Source: an uncultured Agathobacter sp. (lineage in GTDB: Bacteria; Bacillota; Clostridia; Lachnospirales; Lachnospiraceae). Taken from it: a stretch of 62,293 nt of DNA. The stretch is taken from positions 1-62,293 of the forward strand of contig CAMDYX010000008.1 in assembly GCA_945910395.1 (NCBI GenBank), written 5' to 3'. Both the position numbers and the translations under genes were made by a program. Below the pieces are notes generated by a model that made no database searches, was not told the origin of the DNA, and saw nothing but the letters and a program-made list of their open reading frames with translations. This document shows, piece by piece, positions 19,895 to 29,395 of the stretch (its first letter is position 1; the number at the start of each line of letters is the position of its first letter).

Positions 19895-21067
19895 CTATAA
19901 GAGCCCAGCCACTTTAAAAATCTCATTCAATCTTATTTCATATGTATGCTCACGTTCCATAATGTTAAAAGCATTCTCTCGAATCTTCTCGCGTTCTGCA
20001 TCATGTTGCAGGTAAAATCGGCACTTATCCAATGCCTCCTCTATGCTTCCATACAGCACCATATGAACATCCGGCTCAAAGTGTCTGAAAAAGTCCTCCT
20101 GATAATTCGATAGCAAAAATCCACCGCATCCCATGATATCAAGCGCACGTAACGGAATACCATTCTTAATGCTTCTTCGTGTATCATTTAGATTAATCTT
20201 CGCTACCTTAAAAGCCTTCGGCATCTCCGTATAGTAGGAAACCGTACCTTTATGATGCACATTTGGAATACCGGACTCCCCGTAAGTATAGAAATTCACA
20301 TCGAAAAAACTTCCTAGAATATACAACAAATCGATGCGGTTCAAAGTCGCAAGACGCTTTGATAAAAAAACATCAGCATACATCTCTTCCGGAGTCAAAA
20401 GGGAGCCCTCATTCAACATGTTTGCACCGATTCTCTCAAACACATCCAAAATATCCGGCGTCAATGCCTCCGCCATAAAGTTATAACCAAAGACTTTCTT
20501 CTGTGAATTTAGTAAGCCTTCTAAATAGCCACGAAAATGTTCATCCTTCGCTTTTTCCAAAAAATAACTATAGTAATTTGATTTCTCATTATACAACGAC
20601 CCAACGAAAGCCACATCACATCTATATTTTTCTTTATCCGACGCATTTATCTGAATTTTCTTCAAGCGTGAAGCATTTACTGCAAGAGGTGCATAATAGA
20701 TATGTTCCACACCTCTTGACTGCAGCTGCGTTACCATATATGAATCAAAGGTAAACACATAGTTGCACTCGTTCTTAACTTCCTTATCATAGACTGCCGT
20801 ATGTGGATTATCATATATCCAGGATACATACTTTTTATGAGTCTCATTGCAAGCGGCAGAAACGCTTGGCAGAAAATTCATGCTAAAAACCACATCCGGA
20901 TTATATGCTTTGATTGCAAATTCCACCCCTTCTACATAATCCTGATGAAACTCAAACGGAAGCTTCTCGGGCGTTGCAATAGTCTTCACTTCATTCCCAA
21001 GATTTTGAAATGCAAGCTTTACATCCTCTGCACAAAAGCATTTCCATTCAACATAAAGTATTTTCAA
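19895..21067 (-). CDS. CgeB-like glycosyltransferase
   Basis: A 390-residue protein. The N-terminal half (DVVFSMNFLPSVSAACNE, YVSWIYDNPHTAVYD) matches the DUF3880/CgeB N-domain. The C-terminal half is a GT-B type nucleotide-sugar binding domain: RSIKNGIPLRALDIMGCGGF carries the conserved glycine-rich acceptor/donor loop of the glycosyl transferase 1_2 group, followed by a YxxHE-like tail (EREHTYEIRLNEI). Such enzymes occur in flagellin and spore-surface glycosylation clusters. It is the last gene of the long operon beginning near 34630, one base after the epimerase-like gene. Confidence 0.85.
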   Translation of the reverse strand: MKILYVEWKCFCAEDVKLAFQNLGNEVKTIATPEKLPFEFHQDYVEGVEFAIKAYNPDVVFSMNFLPSVSAACNETHKKYVSWIYDNPHTAVYDKEVKNECNYVFTFDSYMVTQLQSRGVEHIYYAPLAVNASRLKKIQINASDKEKYRCDVAFVGSLYNEKSNYYSYFLEKAKDEHFRGYLEGLLNSQKKVFGYNFMAEALTPDILDVFERIGANMLNEGSLLTPEEMYADVFLSKRLATLNRIDLLYILGSFFDVNFYTYGESGIPNVHHKGTVSYYTEMPKAFKVAKINLNDTRRSIKNGIPLRALDIMGCGGFLLSNYQEDFFRHFEPDVHMVLYGSIEEALDKCRFYLQHDAEREKIRENAFNIMEREHTYEIRLNEIFKVAGLL

Positions 21068-21068
21068 A

Positions 21069-22010
21069 TCATTCTCCTTCTATCTTTTCACCAAAATACC
21101 TTCCAATAGTTCCAATCATTCGAAGCGCTTCCTCCTTTAGCTCAGCCGGAAAAGACTCCAATACTGGCGCAGTTTCAAAATTCAACACTCCGTGATAATC
21201 AATCTTCTTCAAACCATTAATAAATCCATCCCAATCTGTACTCGGCCTATTTTCACGCGTCTTTGTAAAGGTAAAAGGCACCTGATGTAGATCTACCATC
21301 CCATCATTGTCGTGAATATGAAGTACCTTAAGTCGTTGACCAAGCGTTGTGATAAAACGCTCAAAATCAATACCGACCAAATTTGCATGACCAGTATCGA
21401 AACAAAAGCCTAATACCTCTGCTCCATATTTCTCATTTATGCGGTCAATACGCTCCGCGGCTTTATGCGCATTACAGCAAGGGCCTTCGACAATATGCTT
21501 TCCGATACTTGTATATATATTCTCTATGCAAATTGTAATTCCATACTCCTTCGCAAGCGGTGCAAGGAACTCAACAAACTCCTGGGTTTTCGCCCACTCG
21601 GCTTCTTCACTTCCAAGAAAATACGCAAGTTTGAATCCATGACTCACAATGTATTTGCAACCGAGATAGTGGCACAGTTTCATGCTCTTGACAGACATCA
21701 CATCCCGAAGATATGAATTCAATTCTTCTGACGCCATTGGCACATAATTCGGATATGGCATATGCATCTGAAAAATCTCAATTCCGGTTTTTGCTGCTGC
21801 CTCTTTCATAGGGCGGAAATACTCAAATAACTGCTCTTCACTTTGATTAAAAAATGTATTCAATTCCTTCTGATATAACTGCTTATTCGTAAGAAAAGAA
21901 TTCAAGCTAAAATCTACGCAGGAAAACCCATTTTCCTTCAAGTACTGAAATCCCGGAAGAGGGTTTGTGTAATCAATTGCATTTTTCGTTTGTACTCCAA
22001 CTCGTAACAT
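21069..22010 (-). CDS. Sugar phosphate isomerase/epimerase, xylose-isomerase-like TIM barrel (intact site)
   Basis: A 313-residue single-domain TIM barrel. All metal ligands expected for this fold are visible: E163 (ICIENIYTS), D205 and H208 (CFDTGHANL), the HIHDND motif (231-236) and E279 (NFETAP). The family interconverts keto-/aldo-sugars or epimerises them with a divalent metal. It is adjacent to a related but degenerate, domain-fused paralogue (22013-23263), and a second such pair lies at 34804-36825. The substrate is unknown; context suggests a glycan precursor. Confidence 0.85.
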   Translation of the reverse strand: MLRVGVQTKNAIDYTNPLPGFQYLKENGFSCVDFSLNSFLTNKQLYQKELNTFFNQSEEQLFEYFRPMKEAAAKTGIEIFQMHMPYPNYVPMASEELNSYLRDVMSVKSMKLCHYLGCKYIVSHGFKLAYFLGSEEAEWAKTQEFVEFLAPLAKEYGITICIENIYTSIGKHIVEGPCCNAHKAAERIDRINEKYGAEVLGFCFDTGHANLVGIDFERFITTLGQRLKVLHIHDNDGMVDLHQVPFTFTKTRENRPSTDWDGFINGLKKIDYHGVLNFETAPVLESFPAELKEEALRMIGTIGRYFGEKIEGE

Positions 22011-22012
22011 GG

Positions 22013-23263
22013 CTAGTTCACCTCTTGACGTCCAACTCGGTTCTGATTATAAGCCGGCAAAAACTCACAATCAAATGACTCCACATTCAAAACGCCCATG
22101 TTTTTTAACTGTTCTTCGATTTCCCGATGGTACATGTTACAAATAAACACTCCCGTATCCTCCGGCAAATCCAATAAACACTCCGGACTTTTCACTTCAA
22201 TCCCATCAATAAATGTGCCCCATCTTGCCGAATTATTATCACAGGTAAATAGCGGCCTATATTTTTCACCAAAGGACCGAATAAAACCTCGTCCCAAATC
22301 GCCGGATCCAAAAAGGACGATATGCTTATATTTTTTTAAAGGCTCTTCTATTTGAATCTGGCTTCTGAAATATTCTGCAATTGTTTTTCCCATGGCAAGC
22401 ACCGAAGGGCGAATCAAAGATGGAGTAGAACGCAAGGTATTTGTCATATCCATGATCAAATCTCCATTAAATTCTATCTCGCGCATGCCACGAATGAACC
22501 CCATCCAATCCGTCGCTATTCCATTTTCATTTACACAGGTAAAAGGTATTGCAGCTATATCCTGATGTCCATCATTCGCTCTCACAATAGCTGCCAGTAC
22601 ACGTCCTCTTAACGTATTGGCAACGTCCTGCATGTTGATTCCACATAAGTTATAGGCTCCTATATCCATACAGAAACCAAATCGTTCCTCACCAAGTCCT
22701 TGCTTCTTGGCGAGTTCGTTCAAATGATCAACCCAATTCGCCGCTTCCGAAGCATCTGAACAAAGACCTCTGATGTAATGGCCTTCCACATTATTGCAAT
22801 GATTAATCAAAAGAATTTTTGATTCAGCATTCGTTAGGGCCCTCGCAAGTTGAAAAAAATATTCCAGATTGATGTCCCACTCACAATCCATCGGCACCCC
22901 AATAGAAAGCGGTTGTGCAATAAATCTTGTAACGCCAAGGCTTTCCGTTTCTCTGATACAATCCACACACAAATCCGTCAGCATCCCATTCAAGTCCGTA
23001 CGCTTTGTGTCTCCTGCGAGAAAAGGTAGCATAGCATATCTTGGATGTACTCCTCTTACAACTATTCCTGATTTCAGATTGGCAATGTCCTTTTTAATCA
23101 GCTCTTTATCTAATTTCTTTTCCCATTGCCTCAGAGTAGCCCCGGAAATATACTTACTCATGTCTAACATCGCATACTCAAATCCTGAGCCTGCAATATC
23201 CATCAATCCCTGATTTGGGAATTCGATTTTCACAATTCCACCTGTGGCACATACAATATTCAC
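22013..23263 (-). CDS. Degenerate epimerase-like TIM barrel fused to a Rossmann-like module
   Basis: The product has 416 residues from a GTG at 23263 (GGAG 8 nt upstream; the GTG overlaps the previous stop as TAGTG). Residues 1-300 align by eye with the neighbouring epimerase, but the metal site is altered: INHCN instead of xEN (N154), MDIGAYN instead of DTGH, VRAND instead of HxHD, MDMTN instead of FET. Residues about 313-400 are a Rossmann-like module (KHIVLFGSGDLGRGF ... GVFICNMYHREIEEQL). I infer a catalytically impaired partner of the intact paralogue, contributing the Rossmann domain or regulation. Confidence 0.75.
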   Translation of the reverse strand: MNIVCATGGIVKIEFPNQGLMDIAGSGFEYAMLDMSKYISGATLRQWEKKLDKELIKKDIANLKSGIVVRGVHPRYAMLPFLAGDTKRTDLNGMLTDLCVDCIRETESLGVTRFIAQPLSIGVPMDCEWDINLEYFFQLARALTNAESKILLINHCNNVEGHYIRGLCSDASEAANWVDHLNELAKKQGLGEERFGFCMDIGAYNLCGINMQDVANTLRGRVLAAIVRANDGHQDIAAIPFTCVNENGIATDWMGFIRGMREIEFNGDLIMDMTNTLRSTPSLIRPSVLAMGKTIAEYFRSQIQIEEPLKKYKHIVLFGSGDLGRGFIRSFGEKYRPLFTCDNNSARWGTFIDGIEVKSPECLLDLPEDTGVFICNMYHREIEEQLKNMGVLNVESFDCEFLPAYNQNRVGRQEVN

Positions 23264-25497
23264 TACTTTTTCTCCTTCTCAATAACTGCTTTGAGTTTTG
23301 TAGAACTAGTTGACTCAGTGTATGGAAAAAATACCAAGTCTGAACCTCTTTCCCTAAGCCATGCCTGCTCCGCCAACCATGTTGGATCATGCTCATAATC
23401 ACTGCCGGAGAACTGCGCATCAAAATGATATTTTCTGTAAACATCACGAGTCCCTGATGACACAATTGGCAGAATGAAGGCCTTATCCACATACTTGCAG
23501 GATTCAACAATTTCCAGACGTTCATTTTCGTTCACATAAGGACCTCTCGCCTTTCCAATGCTTGCCTGCTGGTCGGAGACCACTCCAACAAGTAAAATAT
23601 CGCACTGCTCTTTTGCCCTTCGGAACAGATTCAAATGGCCAATATGGAACAAGTCAAAAACTCCTGCAATGTAACCAAGATGATACTTTTTATCAGCTTT
23701 GACATTCTCATTCACTTCTGCATCCTTACATTGACGCTCCACCTTCTCAATTACAGTATCAGACACCGGTCTGTCAATATTTGGATCATACACTCCATAA
23801 TAGCGAACCCCCATATGTTTCAGTTGAAGCAATACAGAGCTATACTGTTTGATACAAATAATTACCTTAAAGCTGTCCGGCTCAAGTGTTTCCAAAATAT
23901 CTGGTGAACATACTTCAATCCCATCGACAACATTCCCTTGCTTGCTCCTATTATTATCCAATAGGGAAACAACAGAGACCTTCTCTCCATATTCTGCTAC
24001 AAATTTTTTCGCCCACATTCCGCTGCCAAATACAAATACCTTTTTACCTTCAACATCAGAAAGTAGATTAATAAAAATCCGGTTGTACTCCTCAACGGAA
24101 AAATTGGCTTTTTGCCGATTCATATTAATGACAGCCGGGTCCGCAAGATGCTGACTGTTAAATGCTACCAATACAGCTCTATTTCGTAGCTTTTTTATAT
24201 ACGTGTCACCCATCGTTCGAAATACACCCAATTTTTGTTCCATGCCGTATCTCTGAGTAAAAAAAGCTATGGGCACAATGCTCTCTATCGCCTTGTCACC
24301 CATATAAATGATGTCCAAAGCTCTGGCAAGAACAACTTTAATGGGATAATTTTCCTCACAAAACTCTTGATCAAAAGCAACGAAATGGCCATCTTTATAA
24401 AAACAATTCAACGGAACAAGATCTATATATGCCTTTTCAAAAAAAGGGCCAAGCTCCGCCTTGTCATTCTCGCTTTCCTCTACTTCACAAGACGATGCCA
24501 GAATCATGTCGAGAAAAGTGCATGTCTGCCTTATAAATTCATCCTTATTTTGAAATGCAAGCCCTCTCAAATATTCCAATGCGGTAGGTGCTTTCATATA
24601 TGGCATTTCTACTTCTGTCAATGGAATTCCATCATATACTCCCATCTGGCCATACTCCATGGGGACAACAGAAATGCCTCTGTCTGCCAGCTCCGAAGTA
24701 TGCCGGAGCAACGCATCCATTCGTGCATTTCCACTTGGATACAATGCCATTTTTTTTACGACTTCATTCTTTTGAATTAGTGTAGCGGTAGCGTTTTCCT
24801 CTCCCCGATCCATGGAAACTGTCACATGATTTACCTCGTAAAAAGTACCATCCATTGTACAATCAATGAGATATGCATTCGCCATCTGATGAAACATTCC
24901 ATTTTGAATTAAGCTATCATAAATCTGCGGAACATTCAGAAAAATGGACTGTGGGTTGTTATACAATGGCGTATATCGAATTGCAAGATTCTCTTTCGGA
25001 AGATAATCCCACGCATAAATCTGTTGTGGCATAGCCAGTCCCGGAAGGATGGAATATCCTCTCCTCCGGCAAAATCCTGCCTCATCCAAAAAGCGTTCTA
25101 TTTCAAAACGAGCATAGCATCTCCCCGCCAATGCCTGTTTGTCCTGTTCTGCCAGATTATAATAATTCTCAATTCCGTCAAAATTTCTATCTGTATAAGG
25201 ATCATGATCCCCCGCAAAATAGCACAGTGCCAGACGATTTTCACATGCCAAAAAGAGGTGACCATCCGGTTTCAAATCACCTCTTAAATCTGCTAATACA
25301 TTACTCGGGTCATCTGCTTCCTCTAACACACGAACTGCGATGATGTAATCATACGGAGCATTTACCTTCTCCACAACGCCCCTTCGCAAAATGTCCTGTT
25401 TCAATTCCTTCGGGCAATCCCCGGCAAAAAATATGCTTGCTCCAGGGGTCCATGGATACCAGTTCAAAAGACCATTGACTAAATCTTGTTCTACCAT
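23263..25497 (-). CDS. Multidomain protein: methyltransferase-like, kinase-like, Rossmann module, cytidylyltransferase
   Basis: A 744-residue fusion. Residues 1-185 resemble a class I SAM methyltransferase whose first glycine-rich motif is poor (ASIFFAGDCP) but whose VLADLRGDLKPDGHLFLACE block is clear. Residues about 225-430 have a kinase-like catalytic pattern, YIDLVPLNCF (D359, N364) followed by AFDQEF (D376). Residues 485-570 are the recurrent Rossmann module (VFVFGSGMWAKKF). Residues 606-744 are a TagD-type nucleotidyltransferase with GVFDLFHIGHLNLF (HIGH 618-621) and STSSTKL. Kinase plus cytidylyltransferase would phosphorylate and then CDP-activate an alcohol, as LicA and LicC do for choline; the substrate is inference. 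Confidence 0.75.
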   Translation of the reverse strand: MVEQDLVNGLLNWYPWTPGASIFFAGDCPKELKQDILRRGVVEKVNAPYDYIIAVRVLEEADDPSNVLADLRGDLKPDGHLFLACENRLALCYFAGDHDPYTDRNFDGIENYYNLAEQDKQALAGRCYARFEIERFLDEAGFCRRRGYSILPGLAMPQQIYAWDYLPKENLAIRYTPLYNNPQSIFLNVPQIYDSLIQNGMFHQMANAYLIDCTMDGTFYEVNHVTVSMDRGEENATATLIQKNEVVKKMALYPSGNARMDALLRHTSELADRGISVVPMEYGQMGVYDGIPLTEVEMPYMKAPTALEYLRGLAFQNKDEFIRQTCTFLDMILASSCEVEESENDKAELGPFFEKAYIDLVPLNCFYKDGHFVAFDQEFCEENYPIKVVLARALDIIYMGDKAIESIVPIAFFTQRYGMEQKLGVFRTMGDTYIKKLRNRAVLVAFNSQHLADPAVINMNRQKANFSVEEYNRIFINLLSDVEGKKVFVFGSGMWAKKFVAEYGEKVSVVSLLDNNRSKQGNVVDGIEVCSPDILETLEPDSFKVIICIKQYSSVLLQLKHMGVRYYGVYDPNIDRPVSDTVIEKVERQCKDAEVNENVKADKKYHLGYIAGVFDLFHIGHLNLFRRAKEQCDILLVGVVSDQQASIGKARGPYVNENERLEIVESCKYVDKAFILPIVSSGTRDVYRKYHFDAQFSGSDYEHDPTWLAEQAWLRERGSDLVFFPYTESTSSTKLKAVIEKEKK

Positions 25498-25515
25498 TAA
25501 TTTCTCACTCCATAA

Positions 25516-26841
25516 CTACTGACACAACTCATCATACATTGTAATCAAATCCGGTATTCCATCAATTGAAACAATATGGTCATCGCTTATTCCCAACTCT
25601 ATTAATTGTTTTTTTATCTCTTCCCTGTAACGCTTATTGGTAATCAACCATTGACTGTTTTTGTAGTTCCTTGCAGCCTCTTCGACGCTTAATACGAGAT
25701 ATTGTTCTTTATATGTATTTTGAATCGAACCATCATTATCGCAAACTGCTTCAATAATCTTTTCTTGGCGCATTAATTGTACCACTAAAAGCTTCTCAAA
25801 ATATTTTCCTGCACCAACCACAACATATCCATTATTTTTTCTCGCCCTTCGAATTACTTCTAAAAAACGCTGTTGGTCTACCTCTTGTTGTTTTTCATAT
25901 GTATTAATTGCTTCAGAAGATAAAAGAAATAGTGCATTATCCTTGTCTTCATCCGAACAATCCGGACTTGATAGAACGTCTTCCATTTCTCCAACAATTT
26001 CCTGTCGGAATAACCTTCTGCTCCTGTCGGAAAGTCGAAGCATATTCCACCGGTAGATTCTTAATTTAGTCGTCCGGACTAGTCGCTCATTTTCTTCCGT
26101 ACTCAAATGGTTCTTTTTCAGATAATTCTCTATATATGTAAATTCATCTATAACACATCTATATTTTGAATCGCACTTAACAGACGATTCCCTTCTATCC
26201 GTCCGATAATGATAAAAACAATCTGATATATATACGCAAGTTGCAGCAGTCAAGCCCACTAGAATGGAAAAACTAGTATCTTGAAATGACGCGCCCGGAG
26301 TTTCATTAAACCAAAGTCCCTTAGATAATAAAAACTCCCGTCGATAAATTCCCGACCATATATGATTAATGTCAGCAAGGCGATATTCCACTTGTTTAGA
26401 GAGATCTAGAACTTGACCATTTACAAAATCCGTTACCTTTTTCGTTACTTTCAAACACATTTTCTTACTTTTATGTTCAAAAAATTCTACATAACCGGAT
26501 TTGATAAAATCAGCATTGGTTTCTTCTGCAATCTTACATAAAGCCGTGAACATACCTGGTGTCACGAAATCATCTGTCTCAACAATGCCGATATATTCAC
26601 CCTTCGCCGCCTTTATTCCAAGATTCATCTGATATCCATAACTCTTTATGGCAGATTTAATCACTCTTATCCGGTCGCCTCTCGCCGCGAATTGTTCAAT
26701 AGTCTCCAAAGTCCCATCGGTTGATCCGGCATCAACGCATATTATCTCCATATCTTTCATTGCCTGTGTAATAACACTTTGAAGACATTCCTCTATGTAT
26801 TTTGCAACATTTAGTGAAGGTAATATAATCGATAGTCTCAT
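25516..26841 (-). CDS. GT2 glycosyltransferase with C-terminal Rossmann-like module
   Basis: A 441-residue protein. The N-terminal GT-A domain (about 1-240) begins RLSIILPSLNVAKYIEECLQ, with the nucleotide-binding VDAGSTDGT and the metal-binding VETDDF (DxD-like) motifs. Residues about 335-420 are the Rossmann-like module (GYVVVGAGKYFEKLL ... SQWLITNKRYREEIKKQL). No membrane segment, so it is a cytoplasmic transferase. It follows another GT2 by 51 bp in the same direction. Donor and acceptor are unknown. Confidence 0.88.
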   Translation of the reverse strand: MRLSIILPSLNVAKYIEECLQSVITQAMKDMEIICVDAGSTDGTLETIEQFAARGDRIRVIKSAIKSYGYQMNLGIKAAKGEYIGIVETDDFVTPGMFTALCKIAEETNADFIKSGYVEFFEHKSKKMCLKVTKKVTDFVNGQVLDLSKQVEYRLADINHIWSGIYRREFLLSKGLWFNETPGASFQDTSFSILVGLTAATCVYISDCFYHYRTDRRESSVKCDSKYRCVIDEFTYIENYLKKNHLSTEENERLVRTTKLRIYRWNMLRLSDRSRRLFRQEIVGEMEDVLSSPDCSDEDKDNALFLLSSEAINTYEKQQEVDQQRFLEVIRRARKNNGYVVVGAGKYFEKLLVVQLMRQEKIIEAVCDNDGSIQNTYKEQYLVLSVEEAARNYKNSQWLITNKRYREEIKKQLIELGISDDHIVSIDGIPDLITMYDELCQ

Positions 26842-26892
26842 GCCGTTATCTCCAAATTTTCAAGTTGATTATTGCTTTCTCTATCACATTCT

Positions 26893-28080
26893 CTAAATCC
26901 TATAGGATATAGGTTTGTTTGAAATGATTTTGTGTTCCGGCACACCATATTGCATAAGTTCCTTTTTCATCTGTTTTCGTACTTTTTCATCAACAGCTGC
27001 AAGAATTACAACATCGTAATGCAAAGATTTGATCTCATTTATAGAACAGGGTTCATCATTCCTCCTGAACTTTTCCAAACTTTTTTTATCCGTCCATGCA
27101 ACCAATCTGTATTGTCCACTTTTCTTTGCATATTTAACAAATTGCTTTCCGACTTTACCGGCCCCATGAATAATAATATTGCTTCCAATTTCTATCTCCA
27201 TATTTGGAAAACAAAATACTTGACTTGATACTTCTATTCCTAAAATGTTTTTCTCAATAGCTTTTAAATATGCCTCTACATAATAGTCAATTTGCTCTTG
27301 AATTCTCGGGTTTCTCTGCATTTCCTCTGCAATACTATACATACATTTTTTTAGTGTCAGAAGTTGCTCAAATGATTTCATTTCAAATTTGCGATTCTGA
27401 GAATCCGCATGTTGCTCATAATGATAAAAAGCTTGATTAATTATGTAAATATAGTTTGCTTCCATCAGTAAAGATAAAACAAAAGCCCCATCTTCACCAA
27501 ATGTCAATTTTTCATCTATTCTTGATATTGCCCGTATCGCTACTTCGCGCTTTATCAGCTTACAACAAACAGATGTCGTTATGGCATTAGTTTCTCTTTC
27601 TAAATCATAGACAAAATTAGGTAAGATACGGTCTTCAATTTCTTCTCTTCCATAGCAACCTTCCACAACGCCATCACACAACACATAACTTCCCACAGAG
27701 TTTGATAAATAATCAAAAAATAACCCTGAAGAAATAATATCTATTTTTTTGTTTCGGGCATAGTGAACCACCAAATTTTCACAATATTTTTCTTCTATCC
27801 AATCGTCTCCATCAATAAAACAAACTAACTCGCCCTTTGCTATATCAAGTCCTGCTTTTCTCGCAGACACCGTTCCTGCATTCTTTTTACGGACTATTCT
27901 AGCCTCTCTATGATGCTCCAACATCTTATCGCATATGATAAATGAGTTATCCGATGAACCATCATCAACTACTATAATTTCAATATCACTATACGTTTGG
28001 TGTAAAACGCTATCCAAGCATCTTTGAATATATTTTTCACAATTATAAACAGTTATAATCACGCTCAATGGTATGTCCAT
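26893..28080 (-). CDS. GT2 glycosyltransferase with C-terminal Rossmann-like module
   Basis: A 395-residue protein. The GT-A fold is shown by LSVIITVYNCEKYIQRCLDS, VVDDGSSDNS and FIDGDDWIEE (DxD) within the first 105 residues, then FGEDGAFVLSLL (the conserved ED motif) near 215. Residues about 300-390 are the Rossmann-like module (NIIIHGAGKVGKQFVKYA ... DVVILAAVDEKVRKQM). It belongs to the same operon as its neighbours on both sides. Confidence 0.9.
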   Translation of the reverse strand: MDIPLSVIITVYNCEKYIQRCLDSVLHQTYSDIEIIVVDDGSSDNSFIICDKMLEHHREARIVRKKNAGTVSARKAGLDIAKGELVCFIDGDDWIEEKYCENLVVHYARNKKIDIISSGLFFDYLSNSVGSYVLCDGVVEGCYGREEIEDRILPNFVYDLERETNAITTSVCCKLIKREVAIRAISRIDEKLTFGEDGAFVLSLLMEANYIYIINQAFYHYEQHADSQNRKFEMKSFEQLLTLKKCMYSIAEEMQRNPRIQEQIDYYVEAYLKAIEKNILGIEVSSQVFCFPNMEIEIGSNIIIHGAGKVGKQFVKYAKKSGQYRLVAWTDKKSLEKFRRNDEPCSINEIKSLHYDVVILAAVDEKVRKQMKKELMQYGVPEHKIISNKPISYRI

Positions 28081-28158
28081 ATTGTTTATCCTCTTATAGT
28101 TAAACCTACAACTATTATTGAAAATTTTTTACCATCATTACTAAATTCGCAATGATAA

Positions 28159-29391
28159 TTAGAATTTTATTTTGTTGTAAATGGTATATTGCGATTCTAT
28201 TCCAAGTTTCCTAATATTTCCAACAATCGCCTTACAATTCTCCTTATTTGCAGCAATGATAATCCCATCGTTTTTGCCCAAATTAACTTCATTAATAGAC
28301 TTTATTTCAACTCCATTTATTTCTTTCTGTTCTGTACTGTCAGTAACTAAAAAACTCTCAATATGAATATTCGAATTTGTCAATAGTTTCAAACAATCTT
28401 TCCCATACTCCCCTGCGCCATAGATATAAATGTGCTTATAGCCTTTAGAAAACTCAAGCAGTTGTTTGAGAGTAACTTTGAAACTATCCAATTCACATAT
28501 GTAACTTATTCCATACTGTTCCTTTAATACGCCAAACGATTTAGATAATGCATTTCTCAATATTTGAATATAGTCTGCCGCATACAGATCCGTCATTACC
28601 CAACCAGAAGTATATCCAGCATCTTGGACTACATAGGGAAAAACTCTCTCTATTGCATGACTTATTGTTCCATCGTTTGCTAAGGGCTCCTCTGGAAAAT
28701 CTTCATATTTCCACTCATATCGCATCATTTTTTTCAGCGCACTAACTCTTGCCCAAAAAACTGTTCCTATTGCGATAGGTGATTCATTAATATTGAGTTC
28801 TTCGCCTACTCCTAACATGCGACATAATTGTTTCGTATTTTCAAAATTATTCGACCATGCATCTAAATATCCCGCCGAAAATCTATCACTCACAAAAATA
28901 GGCGGTACAAGTAATCCTAATTCTGGTTTTTCTTCAAAAAGCTCAATGATATTATATATGTATTCTTTGGATCCAATCATATTTTCCCATAATGATTTTC
29001 TCCATTCAAGTGTGTCATTGTATCGTTCTTCGTATTTTTCTTTTTTATCATGTAAAAAGCAGACATAATCATATTTTTCTATCATTGATTTAGCTGCAAC
29101 TAGGAAAGAAGATATATCACGTCCTCTATTCTGTTTCCGAATAAATTGAATAGACAAGGATTTTTGATTTATTTTTTCCAACGCCTCTTTAATTTTTTCA
29201 TCCGAAAATGTCACCAAAATATCGCATAAATCAGACGGAATTAAGCGCAGATAATTAAAGTACCACTCAATATCTTCTAGATAATGTAAGTGGATAATAA
29301 CTACGCTTTTGACGCATTTTTTTTCATATCGTTGCTTATTTAAAACAGTCGATAACACATAAGTATCTGGACCTTTTTTTTTATTCTCCAT
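28159..29391 (-). CDS. RgpF-like (rhamnan synthesis F family) protein with Rossmann-like module
   Basis: The product has 410 residues. ATG 29391 (MENKKKGPDTYVLS) is chosen because AAAGG lies 7 nt upstream; a TTG at 29415 would overlap the preceding gene by 20 bp. The body has the RgpF signature regions: VVIIHLHYLEDIEWYFNYL, RKQNRGRDISSFL, YVCFLHDKKE, and GTVFWARVSAL near 225. Residues about 315-405 form the Rossmann-like module (HIYIYGAGEYGKDCLKLL). RgpF-type proteins extend rhamnose-type polysaccharides and are thought to act as glycosyltransferases. Confidence 0.82.
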   Translation of the reverse strand: MENKKKGPDTYVLSTVLNKQRYEKKCVKSVVIIHLHYLEDIEWYFNYLRLIPSDLCDILVTFSDEKIKEALEKINQKSLSIQFIRKQNRGRDISSFLVAAKSMIEKYDYVCFLHDKKEKYEERYNDTLEWRKSLWENMIGSKEYIYNIIELFEEKPELGLLVPPIFVSDRFSAGYLDAWSNNFENTKQLCRMLGVGEELNINESPIAIGTVFWARVSALKKMMRYEWKYEDFPEEPLANDGTISHAIERVFPYVVQDAGYTSGWVMTDLYAADYIQILRNALSKSFGVLKEQYGISYICELDSFKVTLKQLLEFSKGYKHIYIYGAGEYGKDCLKLLTNSNIHIESFLVTDSTEQKEINGVEIKSINEVNLGKNDGIIIAANKENCKAIVGNIRKLGIESQYTIYNKIKF

Positions 29392-29395
29392 TATT